Notes under the pieces: model-generated
What the model saw: the letters and a program-made list of their open reading frames with translations, nothing else
Databases searched by the model: none
What the model was told of the DNA's origin: nothing
Position numbers and translations under genes: made by a program
Source of the DNA: Liolophura sinensis
Lineage: Eukaryota > Mollusca > Polyplacophora > Chitonida > Chitonidae
Assembly (NCBI RefSeq): GCF_032854445.1
Contig: NW_027018013.1
Coordinates: 1 to 64,000, forward strand
Length of the DNA stretch: 64,000 bases
Direction of reading: 5' to 3'
In this document: one piece after another, positions 51,158 through 64,000 of the stretch
Layout: each line of letters begins with the position of its first letter
Numbering within the stretch: position 1 is the stretch's first letter

Positions 51158-54100
51158 TTACTAGATTACCATTGTAATAATTTAATAGCGTGTTCAGTTA
51201 CAAAATGAACATTGAAATCATTATAATAGAATGTTCATTGGCAAGATGAACATTGTAATCATTATAATAGCATATTCAGTTACAAGATGAACATTATAAT
51301 AACCTAATACCGTGTTCATTTACAAAATGAACATTAAAATTATTAAAATAGCACGTTCAGTGACAAAATGATCATTAAAATTATTATAATAGCATGCTCA
51401 GTTACAAGGTGAACATTGTAATCATTATAATAGCGTCAACGGTTACAAGATCAACATTGTAAAAGTTAAAATAGCGTGTTCAGATACAAAATGAACATTG
51501 AAATTATTATAATAGAATGTTCAGTGGCAAGATAAACATTGTAATCATTATAATAGCATATTCAGTTACAAGATGAACATTATAATAACCTAATACCGTG
51601 TTCATTTACAAAATGAACATTAAAATTATTAAAATAGCACGTTCAGTGACAAAATGATCATTAAAATTATTATAATAGCATGCTCAGTTACAAGGTGAAC
51701 ATTGTAATCATTATAATAGCGTCAACGGTTACAAGATGAACATTGTAAAAGTTAAAATAGCATGTTCAGTTACGAAGTGAACATTATAATCATTATAATA
51801 GCATGCTCAGTTGCAAGATAAACATTGTAATCATTATAATATCATTTTCAGTTACAAGATGAAAATTGTAATCGACATAATAGCATGTTTAGTTGCATGA
51901 TGAACATTGTAATCATTGTAATAGCATGTTCAGTTACAAAGTAAACATTGTAATCATTATAATAGCCTTAACGGTTACAAAATCATCATTGTAATCAATA
52001 TAATAGCATGCACAGTTACAAAATGAATATTTCAATCATTATATTAGCATATTTCACAACAAGATGAACATTGTAATCATTATTATAGCATATGTAGTTA
52101 CAAGATGAACACTGTAATCATTATAAAAACATCATCAGTTACAAGGTGGACATTGTAATCAGTGTAAAACCATGCTCAGTTGCAAAATGGACATTGTAAT
52201 CATTACATTAGCATGTTCAGTTACAAGATGAACATTGTAATCATTATAATATCATGCTCAGTTGCAAGATGAAGATTGTAATCGAGATAATAGCATGTTC
52301 AGTTACAAGATGAACATTGTAATCATTGTAATAGCATGTTCAGTTACAAAGTGAACATTGTAATTAGTATACAAGCATGCTCAGTTGCAAAATGGACATT
52401 GTAATCATTACAATAGCATATTCAGTTACAAGATGAACATTGTAATCATTATAATAATGTGCTCCGTTACAAGGTGAACATTGGAATCATTACAATAGCG
52501 TGCTCAGTTACAAGATGATCATTGTAATCATTAAAAAAACATGCCCAGTTACAAGATGAACATTGTAAAAGGTATAATATCATGTTCAGTTACGAAGTGA
52601 ACATTGTAATCATTACAAAAGCATGCTCAGTTGCATGATAAACATTGTAATCATTAAAATATCATTTTCAGTTAAAAGATGAAGATTGTAATCGACATAA
52701 TAGCATGTTCAGTTACAAGATAAACATTGTAATCATTGTAATAGCATGTTCAGTTACAAAGTAAACATTGTAATTATTATATTAGCGTCAACTGTTACAA
52801 AATCATCATTGTAATCAATATAATAGTATGCTCAGTTACAAAATGAATATTGCAATTATTATATTAGCATATTTCATTACAAGATGAACATTGTAATCAT
52901 TATTATAGCATATGTAGTTACAAGATAAACATTGTAATCATTTTAAAAACATCATCAGTTACAAGGTGAACATTGTAATCAGTATAAAAGCATACTCAGT
53001 TGCAAAATGGACATTGTAATCATTATAATCATATTCACTTACAAGATGAATATTGTAATCATTATAATAACATCATCAGTTACAAAATAAACATTGTATT
53101 CATTATATTAGCACGTTCAATTACAAGATGAACATTGTAATCATTATAAACAGCATGTTCAGTTGCAAGGTGAACATTGTAATCATTATAAAAACATGCT
53201 CAGTTACAAGATGAACATTGTAATCATTATAATAGCATGTTCAGTTACAAGGTGGACATTGTAATCAGTATAAAAGCATGCTCAGTTGCAAAATGGACAT
53301 TGTAATCATTACATTAGCATATTCACTTACAAGATGAACATTGTAATTATTATAATAACATCATCAGTTACAAAATGAACATTGTATTCATTATATTAGC
53401 ACGTTAAACTACAAGATGAACATTGTAATCATTATAATATCATGCTCAGTTTCAAGATGAAGATTGTAATCGACATAATAGCATGTTCAGTTACAAGATG
53501 AACATTGTAATCATTGTAATAGCATGTTCAGTTACAAAGTGAACATTGTAATCCTTATAATTGCATGTTCAGTTACAAGATGAACATTGTAATCATTATA
53601 AAAACATCATCAGTTGCAAGGTGAACATTGTTATCAGTATACAAGCATGCTCAGTTGCAAAATGGACAGTGTAATCATTACAATAGCATATTCAGTTACA
53701 TGATGAACATTGTAATCATTATAATAATGTGCTCAGTTACAAGGTGAACATTGTAATCATTACAATAGAGTGCTCAGTTACAAGATGAACATTGTAATCA
53801 TTATAAAAACATCATCAGTTACAAGGTGAACATTGTAATCAGTATAAAAGCATACTCAGTTGCAAAATGGACATTGTAATCATTACATTAGCATATTCAC
53901 TTACAAGATGAATATTGTAATCATTATAATAACATCATCAGTTACAAAATAAACATTGTATTCATTATATTAGCACGTTCAATTACAAGATGAACATTGT
54001 AATCATTATAAAAGCATGTTTAGTTGCAAGGTGAACATTGTAATCATTATAAAAACATGCTCAGTTACAAGATTAACATTGAAGTCATTATAATAGCATG

Positions 54101-54839
54101 TTCAGTTACAAGGTGGACATTGTAATCAGTATAAAAGCATGCTCAGTTGGAGAATGGACATTATAATTATTACATTAGCATATTCAGTTACAAGATGAAT
54201 ATTGTAATCATTATAATAACATCATCAGTTACAAAATGAACATTGTATTCATTATATTAGCACGTTCAATTACAAGATGATCATTGTAATCATTATAATA
54301 TCATGCTCAGTTGCAAGATGAATATTGTAATCGACATAATAGCATGTTCAGTTACAAGATGAACATTGTAATCATTGTAATAGCATGTTCAGTTACAAAG
54401 TGAACATTGTAATCCTTATAATTGCATGTTCAGTTACCAGATGAACATTGTAATCATTATAAAAACATCATCAGTTGCAAGGTGAACATTGTAATCCGTA
54501 TACAAGCATGCTCAGTTGCAAAATGGACATTGTAATCATTACAATAGCATATTCAGGTACAAGATGATGTTGTAATCATTATAATAATGTGCTCAGTTAC
54601 AAGGTGAACATTGTAATCATTACAATATCGTGCTCAGTTACAATATGAACATTGTAATAATTTAATAGCGTGTTCAGTTACAAAATGAACATTGAAACCA
54701 TTATAAGAGAATGTTCAGTGCCAAGATAAACATTGCAATCATTATAATAGCATATTCAGTTACAAGATGAACATTATAATAACCTAATACTGTGTTCAGT
54801 TACAAAATGAACATTAAAATTGTGATAATAGCACGTTCA

Positions 54840-56483
54840 GTGACAAGGTGAACATTTAAATCATTATAATAGCATGCTCAGTTACAAGGTGAACATTGTA
54901 ATCATTATAATAGCGTCAACTGTTACAAAATCATCATTGTAATCAATATAATAGCATGCCTAGTTACAAAATGAATATTGCAATTATTATATTAGCATAT
55001 TTCATTACAAGATGAACATTGTAATCATTATTATAGCATATGTAGTTATAAGATGAGCATTGTAATCAGTATAAAAGCATGTTCTGTTGCAAAATGAACA
55101 TTGTAATCATTATTTTAGCATGTTCAGTTACAAGATGAACATTGTAATCATAATAACAGCATGGTCAGTTACAAGATGAACACTGTAATCATTGTAATAG
55201 CATGCTCAGTTACAAGATGAACATTGTAATCATTATTATAGCATATTCGGTTACAGGATGAACATTGCAATAACCTAATACCGTGTTCAGTTACAAAATG
55301 AACATTAAAACTATTATAATATCACTTTCAGTGACATGGTGAACATTGTAATCATTATAATAGCATGTTCAGTTACGAGGTGATTATTGTAATTACTAGA
55401 ATAGCACGTTCAGTTACAAGACACCCTTTGTAATTATTATAATAGCATCTTCAGTTACAAGATAAACATTGTAATCATTATATTAGCACGTTTAGTTGAA
55501 ACGTGAGGATTGTAATTGATATAATAGCATGTTCAGTTACAAGATAAATATTTTAGTTATTGTAATGGCATGTTCATTTACAAGGTGAACATTGTAATCA
55601 TTATAATAACATGTTTACTTACAAGATGATCATTGTAATCATCATATTAGGACGTTCAGTTACAAGGTGAACATTTAAATCATTATAATAGCATGCTCAG
55701 TTACAAGGTGAACATTGTAATCATTATAATAGCGTCAACTGTTACAAAATCATCATTGTAATCAATATAATAGCATGCCTAGTTACAAAATGAATATTGC
55801 AATTATTATATTAGCATATTTCATTACAAGATGAACATTGTAATCATTATTATAGCATATGTAGTTATAAGATGAGCATTGTAATCAGTATAAAAGCATG
55901 TTCTGTTGCAAAATGAACATTGTAATCATTATTTTAGCATGTTCAGTTACAAGATGAACATTGTAATCATAATAACAGCATGGTCAGTTACAAGATGAAC
56001 ACTGTAATCATTGTAATAGCATGCTCAGTTACAAGATGAACATTGTAATCATTATTATAGCATATTCGGTTACAGGATGAACATTGCAATAACCTAATAC
56101 CGTGTTCAGTTACAAAATGAACATTAAAACTATTATAATATCACTTTCAGTGACATGGTGAACATTTAAATCATTATAATAGCATGTTCAGTTACGAGGT
56201 GATTATTGTAATTACTAGAATAGCACGTTCAGTTACAAGACACCCTTTGTAATTATTATAATAGCATCTTCAGTTACAAGATAAACATTGTAATCATTAT
56301 ATTAGCACGTTTAGTTGAAACGTGAGGATTGTAATTGATATAATAGCATGTTCAGTTACAAGATAAATATTTTAGTTATTGTAATGGCATGTTCATTTAC
56401 AAGGTGAACATTGTAATCATTATAATAACATGCTTACTTACAAGATGATCATTGTAATCATCATATTAGGACGTTCAGTTACA
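54840..56483 (+). repeat. 819-bp tandem duplication (20 monomers less one base)
   Basis: TCAACTGTTAC starts at 54916 and 55735, and the series of divergent monomers (CATTATTTTAGC, AATAACAGCATGG, ACCTAATACC, AAGACACCC, GAAACGTGAGG) repeats in order. The counterpart at about 15,235-16,060 is single. One visible difference is GAACATTGTAATC near 55,341 against GAACATTTAAATC near 56,160. Confidence 0.85.
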
Positions 56484-56762
56484 AGATGAACATTGTAATT
56501 ATTATAAAAGCATGTTCACTTACTAAATGAACATTGTAATTATTATAATATCATGCTTAGTTACAAGATGAACATTGTTATCAGTATAATAGCATGTTCA
56601 ATAACAACATAAACATTGTAATCATTATAATAGCATGCTCAATTACAAGATGAACATTGTAATCAGTATAATAGCATGCTCAGTTACAAAATTAACAATG
56701 TAATCATTATACTAGTATGCTCAGTTACAAGATGAACATTGTAATCATTATAATAACATGTT

Positions 56763-56803
56763 CAGTTACCAGAGAGAACGACGTTAAGACCCAAGCACTC
56801 ACT
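56763..56803 (+). repeat. Chimeric satellite/SINE-tail monomer (copy 9, AAGACCC variant)
   Basis: In copy 1 of the 1,841-bp unit; preceded by the AATTAACAATG monomer, as at 16339. Confidence 0.9.
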
Positions 56804-58603
56804 CAGTTACCAGATGAACATTGTAATCATTATATTAGGATGTTCAGTTACAAGATGAACATTGTAATCAATATAATAGCATATTCAGTTACAAAGTGAA
56901 CATTGTAATCGACATAATAGCATGTTTAGTTACAAAATGAACATTGTAATCATTATACTAGTATGCCCAGTTACAAGATGAACATTGTTATCAGTATAAT
57001 GGCATGTTCAGTTACAACATGAACATTGTAATCATTATAATAGCATGTTCAGTTACAAGATGAACATTGTAATCAGTATAATAGCATGCTCAGTTACAAA
57101 ATTAATATTGTAATTATTATAATAGCGTCAACGGTTACAAAATCATCATTGTAATAAATATAATAGCATGCTCAGTTACAAAATTAATATTGCAGTTACT
57201 ATATTAGCATATTTCATTACAAGATGAACATTGTAATCAGTATTATAGCATATGTAGTTACAAGATGAACATTGTAATCATTATAAAAACATCATCAGTG
57301 ACAAGGTGAACATTGCAATCAGTATAAAAGCATTGTCAGTTGCAAAATGGACATTGTAATCATTACATTAGCATATTAACTTACAAGATGAATATTGTAA
57401 TCATTATAATAACATCATCAGTTACAAACAAACATTGTATTCATTATATTAGCACGTTCAATTACAAGATGAACATTGTAATCTTTATAAAAGCATGTTC
57501 AGTTACAAGGTGAACATTGTAATCATTATAAAAACATGCTCAGTTACTAGATGAACATTTAAATCATTATAATAGCATGTTCAGTTACAAGGTGGACATT
57601 TTAATCAGTATAAAAGCATGCTCAGTTGCAAAATGGACATTGTAATCATTACATTAGCATATTCAGTTACAAGATGAATACTGTAACATTATAATAACAT
57701 CATCAGTTACAAAATGAACATTGTATTCATTATATTAGCACGTTCAATTACAAGATGAACATTGTAATCATTATAATATCATGCTCAGTTGCAAGATGAA
57801 GATTGTAATCGACATAATAGCATGTTCAGTTACAAGATGAACATTGTAATCATTGTAATAGCATGTTCAGTTACAAAGTGAACATTGTAATCGACATAAT
57901 AGCATGTTTAGTTACAAGATGAACATTGTTATCATTGTAATAGCATGTTCAGTTACAAAGTGAACATTGTAATCGACATAATAGCATGTTCAGTTACAAG
58001 ATGAACATTGTAATCATTATAAAAACATCATCAGTTGCAAGGTGAACATTGTAATTAGAATACAAGCATGCTCAGTTGCAAAATGGACATTGTAATCATT
58101 ACAATAGCATATTTAGGTACAAGATGAACATTGTAATCATTATAATAATGTGCTCAGTTACAAGGTGAACATTGTAATCATTACAATAGGGTGCTCAGTT
58201 ACAATATGAACATTGTAATCATTATAATAGCATGTTCAGTTACAGGATGAACATTGTAATAATTTAATAGCGTGTTCAGTTACAAAATGAACATTGAAAC
58301 CATTATAAGAGAATGTTCAGTGCCAAGATAAACATTGCAATCATTATAATAGCATATTCAGTTACAAGATGAACATTATAATAACCTAATACTGTGTTCA
58401 GTTACAAAATGAACATTAAAATTGTTATAATAGCACGTTCAGTGACAAGGTGAACATTTAAATCATTATAATAGCATGCTCAGTTACAAGATGAACATTG
58501 TTATCAGTATAATAGCATGTTCAATAACAACATAAACATTGTAATCATTATAATAGCATGCTCAATTACAAGATGAACATTGTAATCATTATAATAACAT
58601 GTT

Positions 58604-58644
58604 CAGTTACCAGAGAGAACGACGTTAAGACCCAAGCACTCACT
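58604..58644 (+). repeat. Chimeric satellite/SINE-tail monomer (copy 10, AAGACCC variant)
   Basis: In copy 2 of the 1,841-bp unit; the two monomers just upstream in copy 1 are missing here. Confidence 0.9.
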
Positions 58645-60444
58645 CAGTTACCAGATGAACATTGTAATCATTATATTAGGATGTTCAGTTACAAGATGAA
58701 CATTGTAATCAATATAATAGCATATTCAGTTACAAAGTGAACATTGTAATCGACATAATAGCATGTTTAGTTACAAAATGAACATTGTAATCATTATACT
58801 AGTATGCCCAGTTACAAGATGAACATTGTTATCAGTATAATGGCATGTTCAGTTACAACATGAACATTGTAATCATTATAATAGCATGTTCAGTTACAAG
58901 ATGAACATTGTAATCAGTATAATAGCATGCTCAGTTACAAAATTAATATTGTAATTATTATAATAGCGTCAACGGTTACAAAATCATCATTGTAATAAAT
59001 ATAATAGCATGCTCAGTTACAAAATTAATATTGCAGTTACTATATTAGCATATTTCATTACAAGATGAACATTGTAATCAGTATTATAGCATATGTAGTT
59101 ACAAGATGAACATTGTAATCATTATAAAAACATCATCAGTGACAAGGTGAACATTGCAATCAGTATAAAAGCATTGTCAGTTGCAAAATGGACATTGTAA
59201 TCATTACATTAGCATATTAACTTACAAGATGAATATTGTAATCATTATAATAACATCATCAGTTACAAACAAACATTGTATTCATTATATTAGCACGTTC
59301 AATTACAAGATGAACATTGTAATCTTTATAAAAGCATGTTCAGTTACAAGGTGAACATTGTAATCATTATAAAAACATGCTCAGTTACTAGATGAACATT
59401 TAAATCATTATAATAGCATGTTCAGTTACAAGGTGGACATTTTAATCAGTATAAAAGCATGCTCAGTTGCAAAATGGACATTGTAATCATTACATTAGCA
59501 TATTCAGTTACAAGATGAATACTGTAACATTATAATAACATCATCAGTTACAAAATGAACATTGTATTCATTATATTAGCACGTTCAATTACAAGATGAA
59601 CATTGTAATCATTATAATATCATGCTCAGTTGCAAGATGAAGATTGTAATCGACATAATAGCATGTTCAGTTACAAGATGAACATTGTAATCATTGTAAT
59701 AGCATGTTCAGTTACAAAGTGAACATTGTAATCGACATAATAGCATGTTTAGTTACAAGATGAACATTGTTATCATTGTAATAGCATGTTCAGTTACAAA
59801 GTGAACATTGTAATCGACATAATAGCATGTTCAGTTACAAGATGAACATTGTAATCATTATAAAAACATCATCAGTTGCAAGGTGAACATTGTAATTAGA
59901 ATACAAGCATGCTCAGTTGCAAAATGGACATTGTAATCATTACAATAGCATATTTAGGTACAAGATGAACATTGTAATCATTATAATAATGTGCTCAGTT
60001 ACAAGGTGAACATTGTAATCATTACAATAGGGTGCTCAGTTACAATATGAACATTGTAATCATTATAATAGCATGTTCAGTTACAGGATGAACATTGTAA
60101 TAATTTAATAGCGTGTTCAGTTACAAAATGAACATTGAAACCATTATAAGAGAATGTTCAGTGCCAAGATAAACATTGCAATCATTATAATAGCATATTC
60201 AGTTACAAGATGAACATTATAATAACCTAATACTGTGTTCAGTTACAAAATGAACATTAAAATTGTTATAATAGCACGTTCAGTGACAAGGTGAACATTT
60301 AAATCATTATAATAGCATGCTCAGTTACAAGATGAACATTGTTATCAGTATAATAGCATGTTCAATAACAACATAAACATTGTAATCATTATAATAGCAT
60401 GCTCAATTACAAGATGAACATTGTAATCATTATAATAACATGTT

Positions 60445-60485
60445 CAGTTACCAGAGAGAACGACGTTAAGACCCAAGCACTCACT
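60445..60485 (+). repeat. Chimeric satellite/SINE-tail monomer (copy 11, AAGACCC variant)
   Basis: In copy 3 of the 1,841-bp unit; same context as copy 10. Confidence 0.9.
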
Positions 60486-63400
60486 CAGTTACCAGATGAA
60501 CATTGTAATCATTATATTAGGATGTTCAGTTACAAGATGAACATTGTAATCAATATAATAGCATATTCAGTTACAAAGTGAACATTGTAATCGACATAAT
60601 AGCATGTTTAGTTACAAAATGAACATTGTAATCATTATACTAGTATGCCCAGTTACAAGATGAACATTGTTATCAGTATAATGGCATGTTCAGTTACAAC
60701 ATGAACATTGTAATCATTATAATAGCATGTTCAGTTACAAGATGAACATTGTAATCAGTATAATAGCATGCTCAGTTACAAAATTAATATTGTAATTATT
60801 ATAATAGCGTCAACGGTTACAAAATCATCATTGTAATAAATATAATAGCATGCTCAGTTACAAAATTAATATTGCAGTTACTATATTAGCATATTTCATT
60901 ACAAGATGAACATTGTAATCAGTATTATAGCATATGTAGTTACAAGATGAACATTGTAATCATTATAAAAACATCATCAGTGACAAGGTGAACATTGCAA
61001 TCAGTATAAAAGCATTGTCAGTTGCAAAATGGACATTGTAATCATTACATTAGCATATTAACTTACAAGATGAATATTGTAATCATTATAATAACATCAT
61101 CAGTTACAAACAAACATTGTATTCATTATATTAGCACGTTCAATTACAAGATGAACATTGTAATCTTTATAAAAGCATGTTCAGTTACAAGGTGAACATT
61201 GTAATCATTATAAAAACATGCTCAGTTACTAGATGAACATTTAAATCATTATAATAGCATGTTCAGTTACAAGGTGGACATTTTAATCAGTATAAAAGCA
61301 TGCTCAGTTGCAAAATGGACATTGTAATCATTACATTAGCATATTCAGTTACAAGATGAATACTGTAACATTATAATAACATCATCAGTTACAAAATGAA
61401 CATTGTATTCATTATATTAGCACGTTCAATTACAAGATGAACATTGTAATCATTATAATATCATGCTCAGTTGCAAGATGAAGATTGTAATCGACATAAT
61501 AGCATGTTCAGTTACAAGATGAACATTGTAATCATTGTAATAGCATGTTCAGTTACAAAGTGAACATTGTAATCGACATAATAGCATGTTTAGTTACAAG
61601 ATGAACATTGTTATCATTGTAATAGCATGTTCAGTTACAAAGTGAACATTGTAATCGACATAATAGCATGTTCAGTTACAAGATGAACATTGTAATCATT
61701 ATAAAAACATCATCAGTTGCAAGGTGAACATTGTAATTAGAATACAAGCATGCTCAGTTGCAAAATGGACATTGTAATCATTACAATAGCATATTTAGGT
61801 ACAAGATGAACATTGTAATCATTATAATAATGTGCTCAGTTACAAGGTGAACATTGTAATCATTACAATAGGGTGCTCAGTTACAATATGAACATTGTAA
61901 TCATTATAATAGCATGTTCAGTTACAGGATGAACATTGTAATAATTTAATAGCGTGTTCAGTTACAAAATGAACATTGAAACCATTATAAGAGAATGTTC
62001 AGTGCCAAGATAAACATTGCAATCATTATAATAGCATATTCAGTTACAAGATGAACATTATAATAACCTAATACTGTGTTCAGTTACAAAATGAACATTA
62101 AAATTGTTATAATAGCACGTTCAGTGACAAGGTGAACATTTAAATCATTATAATAGCATGCTCAGTTACAAGGTGAAAATTGTAATCATTATAATAGCGT
62201 CAACTGTTACAAAATCATCATTATAATCAATATAATAGCATGCCTAGTTGCAAAATGAATATTGCAATCATTATATTAGCATATTTCATTACAAGATGAA
62301 CATTGTAATCATTATTATAGCATATGTAGTTATAAGATGAGCATTGTAATCAGTATAAAAGCATGTTCTGTTGCAAAATGAACATTGTAATCATTATTTT
62401 AGCATGTTCAGTTACAAGATGAACATTGTAATCATAATAACAGCATGGTCAGTTACAAGATGAACACTGTAATCATTGTAATAGCATGTTCAGTTACTAG
62501 ATTACCATTGTAATAATTTAATAGCGTGTTCAGTTACAAAATGAACATTGAAATCATTATAATAGAATGTTCATTGGCAAGATGAACATTGTAATCATTA
62601 TAATAGCATATTCAGTTACAAGATGAACATTATAATAACCTAATACCGTGTTCATTTACAAAATGAACATTAAAATTATTAAAATAGCACGTTCAGTGAC
62701 AAAATGATCATTAAAATTATTATAATAGCATGCTCAGTTACAAGGTGAACATTGTAATCATTATAATAGCGTCAACGGTTACAAGATGAACATTGTAAAA
62801 GTTAAAATAGCATGTTCAGTTACGAAGTGAACATTATAATCATTATAATAGCATGCTCAGTTGCAAGATAAACATTGTAATCATTATAATATCATTTTCA
62901 GTTACAAGATGAAAATTGTAATCGACATAATAGCATGTTTAGTTGCATGATGAACATTGTATTCATTGTAATAGCATGTTCAGTTACAAAGTAAACATTG
63001 TAATCATTATAATAGCCTTAACGGTTACAAAATCATCATTGTAATCAATATAATAGCATGCACAGTTACAAAATGAATATTGCAATCATTATATTAGCAT
63101 ATTTCATAACAAGATGAACATTGTAATCATTATTATAGCATATGTAGTTACAAGATGAACACTGTAATCATTATAAAAACATCATCAGTTACAAGGTGGA
63201 CATTGTAATCAGTGTAAAACCATGCTCAGTTGCAAAATGGACATTGTAATCATTACATTAGCATGTTCAGTTACAAGATGAACATTGTAATCATTATAAT
63301 ATCATGCTCAGTTGCAAGATGAAGATTGTAATCGAGATAATAGCATGTTCAGTTACAAGATGAACATTGTAATCATTGTAATAGCATGTTCAGTTACAAA

Positions 63401-64000
63401 GTGAACATTGTAATTAGTATACAAGCATGCTCAGTTGCAAAATGGACATTGTAATCATTACAATAGCATATTCAGTTACAAGATGAACATTGTAATCATT
63501 ATAATAATGTGCTCCGTTACAAGGTGAACATTGGAATCATTACAATAGCGTGCTCAGTTACAAGATGATCATTGTAATCATTAAAAAAACATGCCCAGTT
63601 ACAAGATGAACATTGTAAAAGGTATAATATCATGTTCAGTTACGAAGTGAACATTGTAATCATTACAAAAGCATGCTCAGTTGCATGATAAACATTGTAA
63701 TCATTAAAATATCATTTTCAGTTAAAAGATGAAGATTGTAATCGACATAATAGCATGTTCAGTTACAAGATGAACATTGTAATCATTGTAATAGCATGTT
63801 CAGTTACAAAGTAAACATTGTAATTATTATATTAGCGTCAACTGTTACAAAATCATCATTGTAATCAATATAATAGTATGCTCAGTTACAAAATGAATAT
63901 TGCAATTATTATATTAGCATATTTCATTACAAGATGAACATTGTAATCATTATTATAGCATATGTAGTTACAAGATAAACATTGTAATCATTTTAAAAAC

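Larger units (their letters stand above)
56558..62162 (+). repeat. 1,841-bp higher-order unit in three tandem copies
   Basis: Copy 2 is 58481-60321 and copy 3 is 60322-62162, identical as far as I could read. Copy 1 (about 56558-58480) is 82 bp longer: it keeps two monomers (a GTAATCAGTATAATAGC and an AATTAACAATG unit) missing from the others. The unit is about 45 monomers less four bases. Each copy has a chimeric SINE-tail monomer and the GAATACTGTAACATTATAAT short monomer. The related stretch at 16,140-18,010 is present once. Confidence 0.9.
48152..64000 (+). repeat. 41-bp satellite array, segment 5 (right of island 4, runs off the window)
   Basis: About 387 monomers. It begins as a near-identical copy of the island 1 flank, then carries the 574-, 819- and 1841-bp duplications listed separately. 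From 62,163 it repeats 11,508 onward without an indel. Chimeric monomers lie at 56763, 58604 and 60445. No island, gene or array end is reached. Confidence 0.97.

Noticed and set aside
1-64000. Centromere assignment (CENP-B-box-like motif) or telomere repeats
   Set aside because: I saw no CENP-B-box-like word in the monomer and no TTAGGG run, so chromosomal position cannot be assigned.

Overview
The window looks like eukaryotic, non-coding satellite DNA, and I found no protein-coding gene I can support. About 52.7 kb of the 64 kb is one head-to-tail tandem array of an AT-rich monomer (about 29% GC). The monomer is 41 bp, begins CAGTTACAAGATGAAC and ends ATAATAGCATGCT. There are roughly 1,280 monomers, all in the same orientation. 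Because 41 is not a multiple of 3, reading frames shift from monomer to monomer; the short ORFs inside the array are by-products of this.

Four copies of a 2.83-kb non-satellite 'island' interrupt the array: 3260-6092, 20168-23001, 34624-37457 and 45319-48151. By eye they are about 99% identical. Each holds, in order: an AT-rich unique segment; a tRNA-derived SINE with pol III A-box and a 12-bp target-site duplication; a 30-bp minisatellite; a second tRNA-related SINE with an (AAAT)n tail; and about 0.9 kb of unique sequence. The islands form two subfamilies, {1,4} and {2,3}, split by about a dozen diagnostic differences. Their satellite flanks split the same way.

The SINE tails (ACGACGTTAAACCCC followed by CACT repeats, and CGTGGGTTTCCCCC followed by an ACACCAAATAAA tail) resemble SINE families I recall as common in molluscs. 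My best guess is therefore a bivalve or gastropod. This is recollection, not a search result, and I cannot name a species.

Array layout: satellite 1-3259, island 1, satellite 6093-20167, island 2, satellite 23002-34623, island 3, satellite 37458-45318, island 4, satellite 48152-64000. The array has no single fixed higher-order period. It is a mosaic of nested duplications whose lengths are at or within a few bases of whole numbers of monomers: 286, 369, 451, 573, 574, 819, 1066, 1841 (three copies) and 3028 bp. On top of these, bases 1-16,050 are repeated with indels at about 42,592-55,660. An unusual chimeric monomer, whose second half is a SINE 3' tail but whose length is still exactly 41 bp, occurs 11 times and marks the duplicated blocks. 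The picture is of an array evolving by unequal exchange or replication slippage and carrying islands and SINE fragments along. Whether it is centromeric, pericentromeric, subtelomeric or interstitial cannot be told from this window; no telomere repeat was seen.
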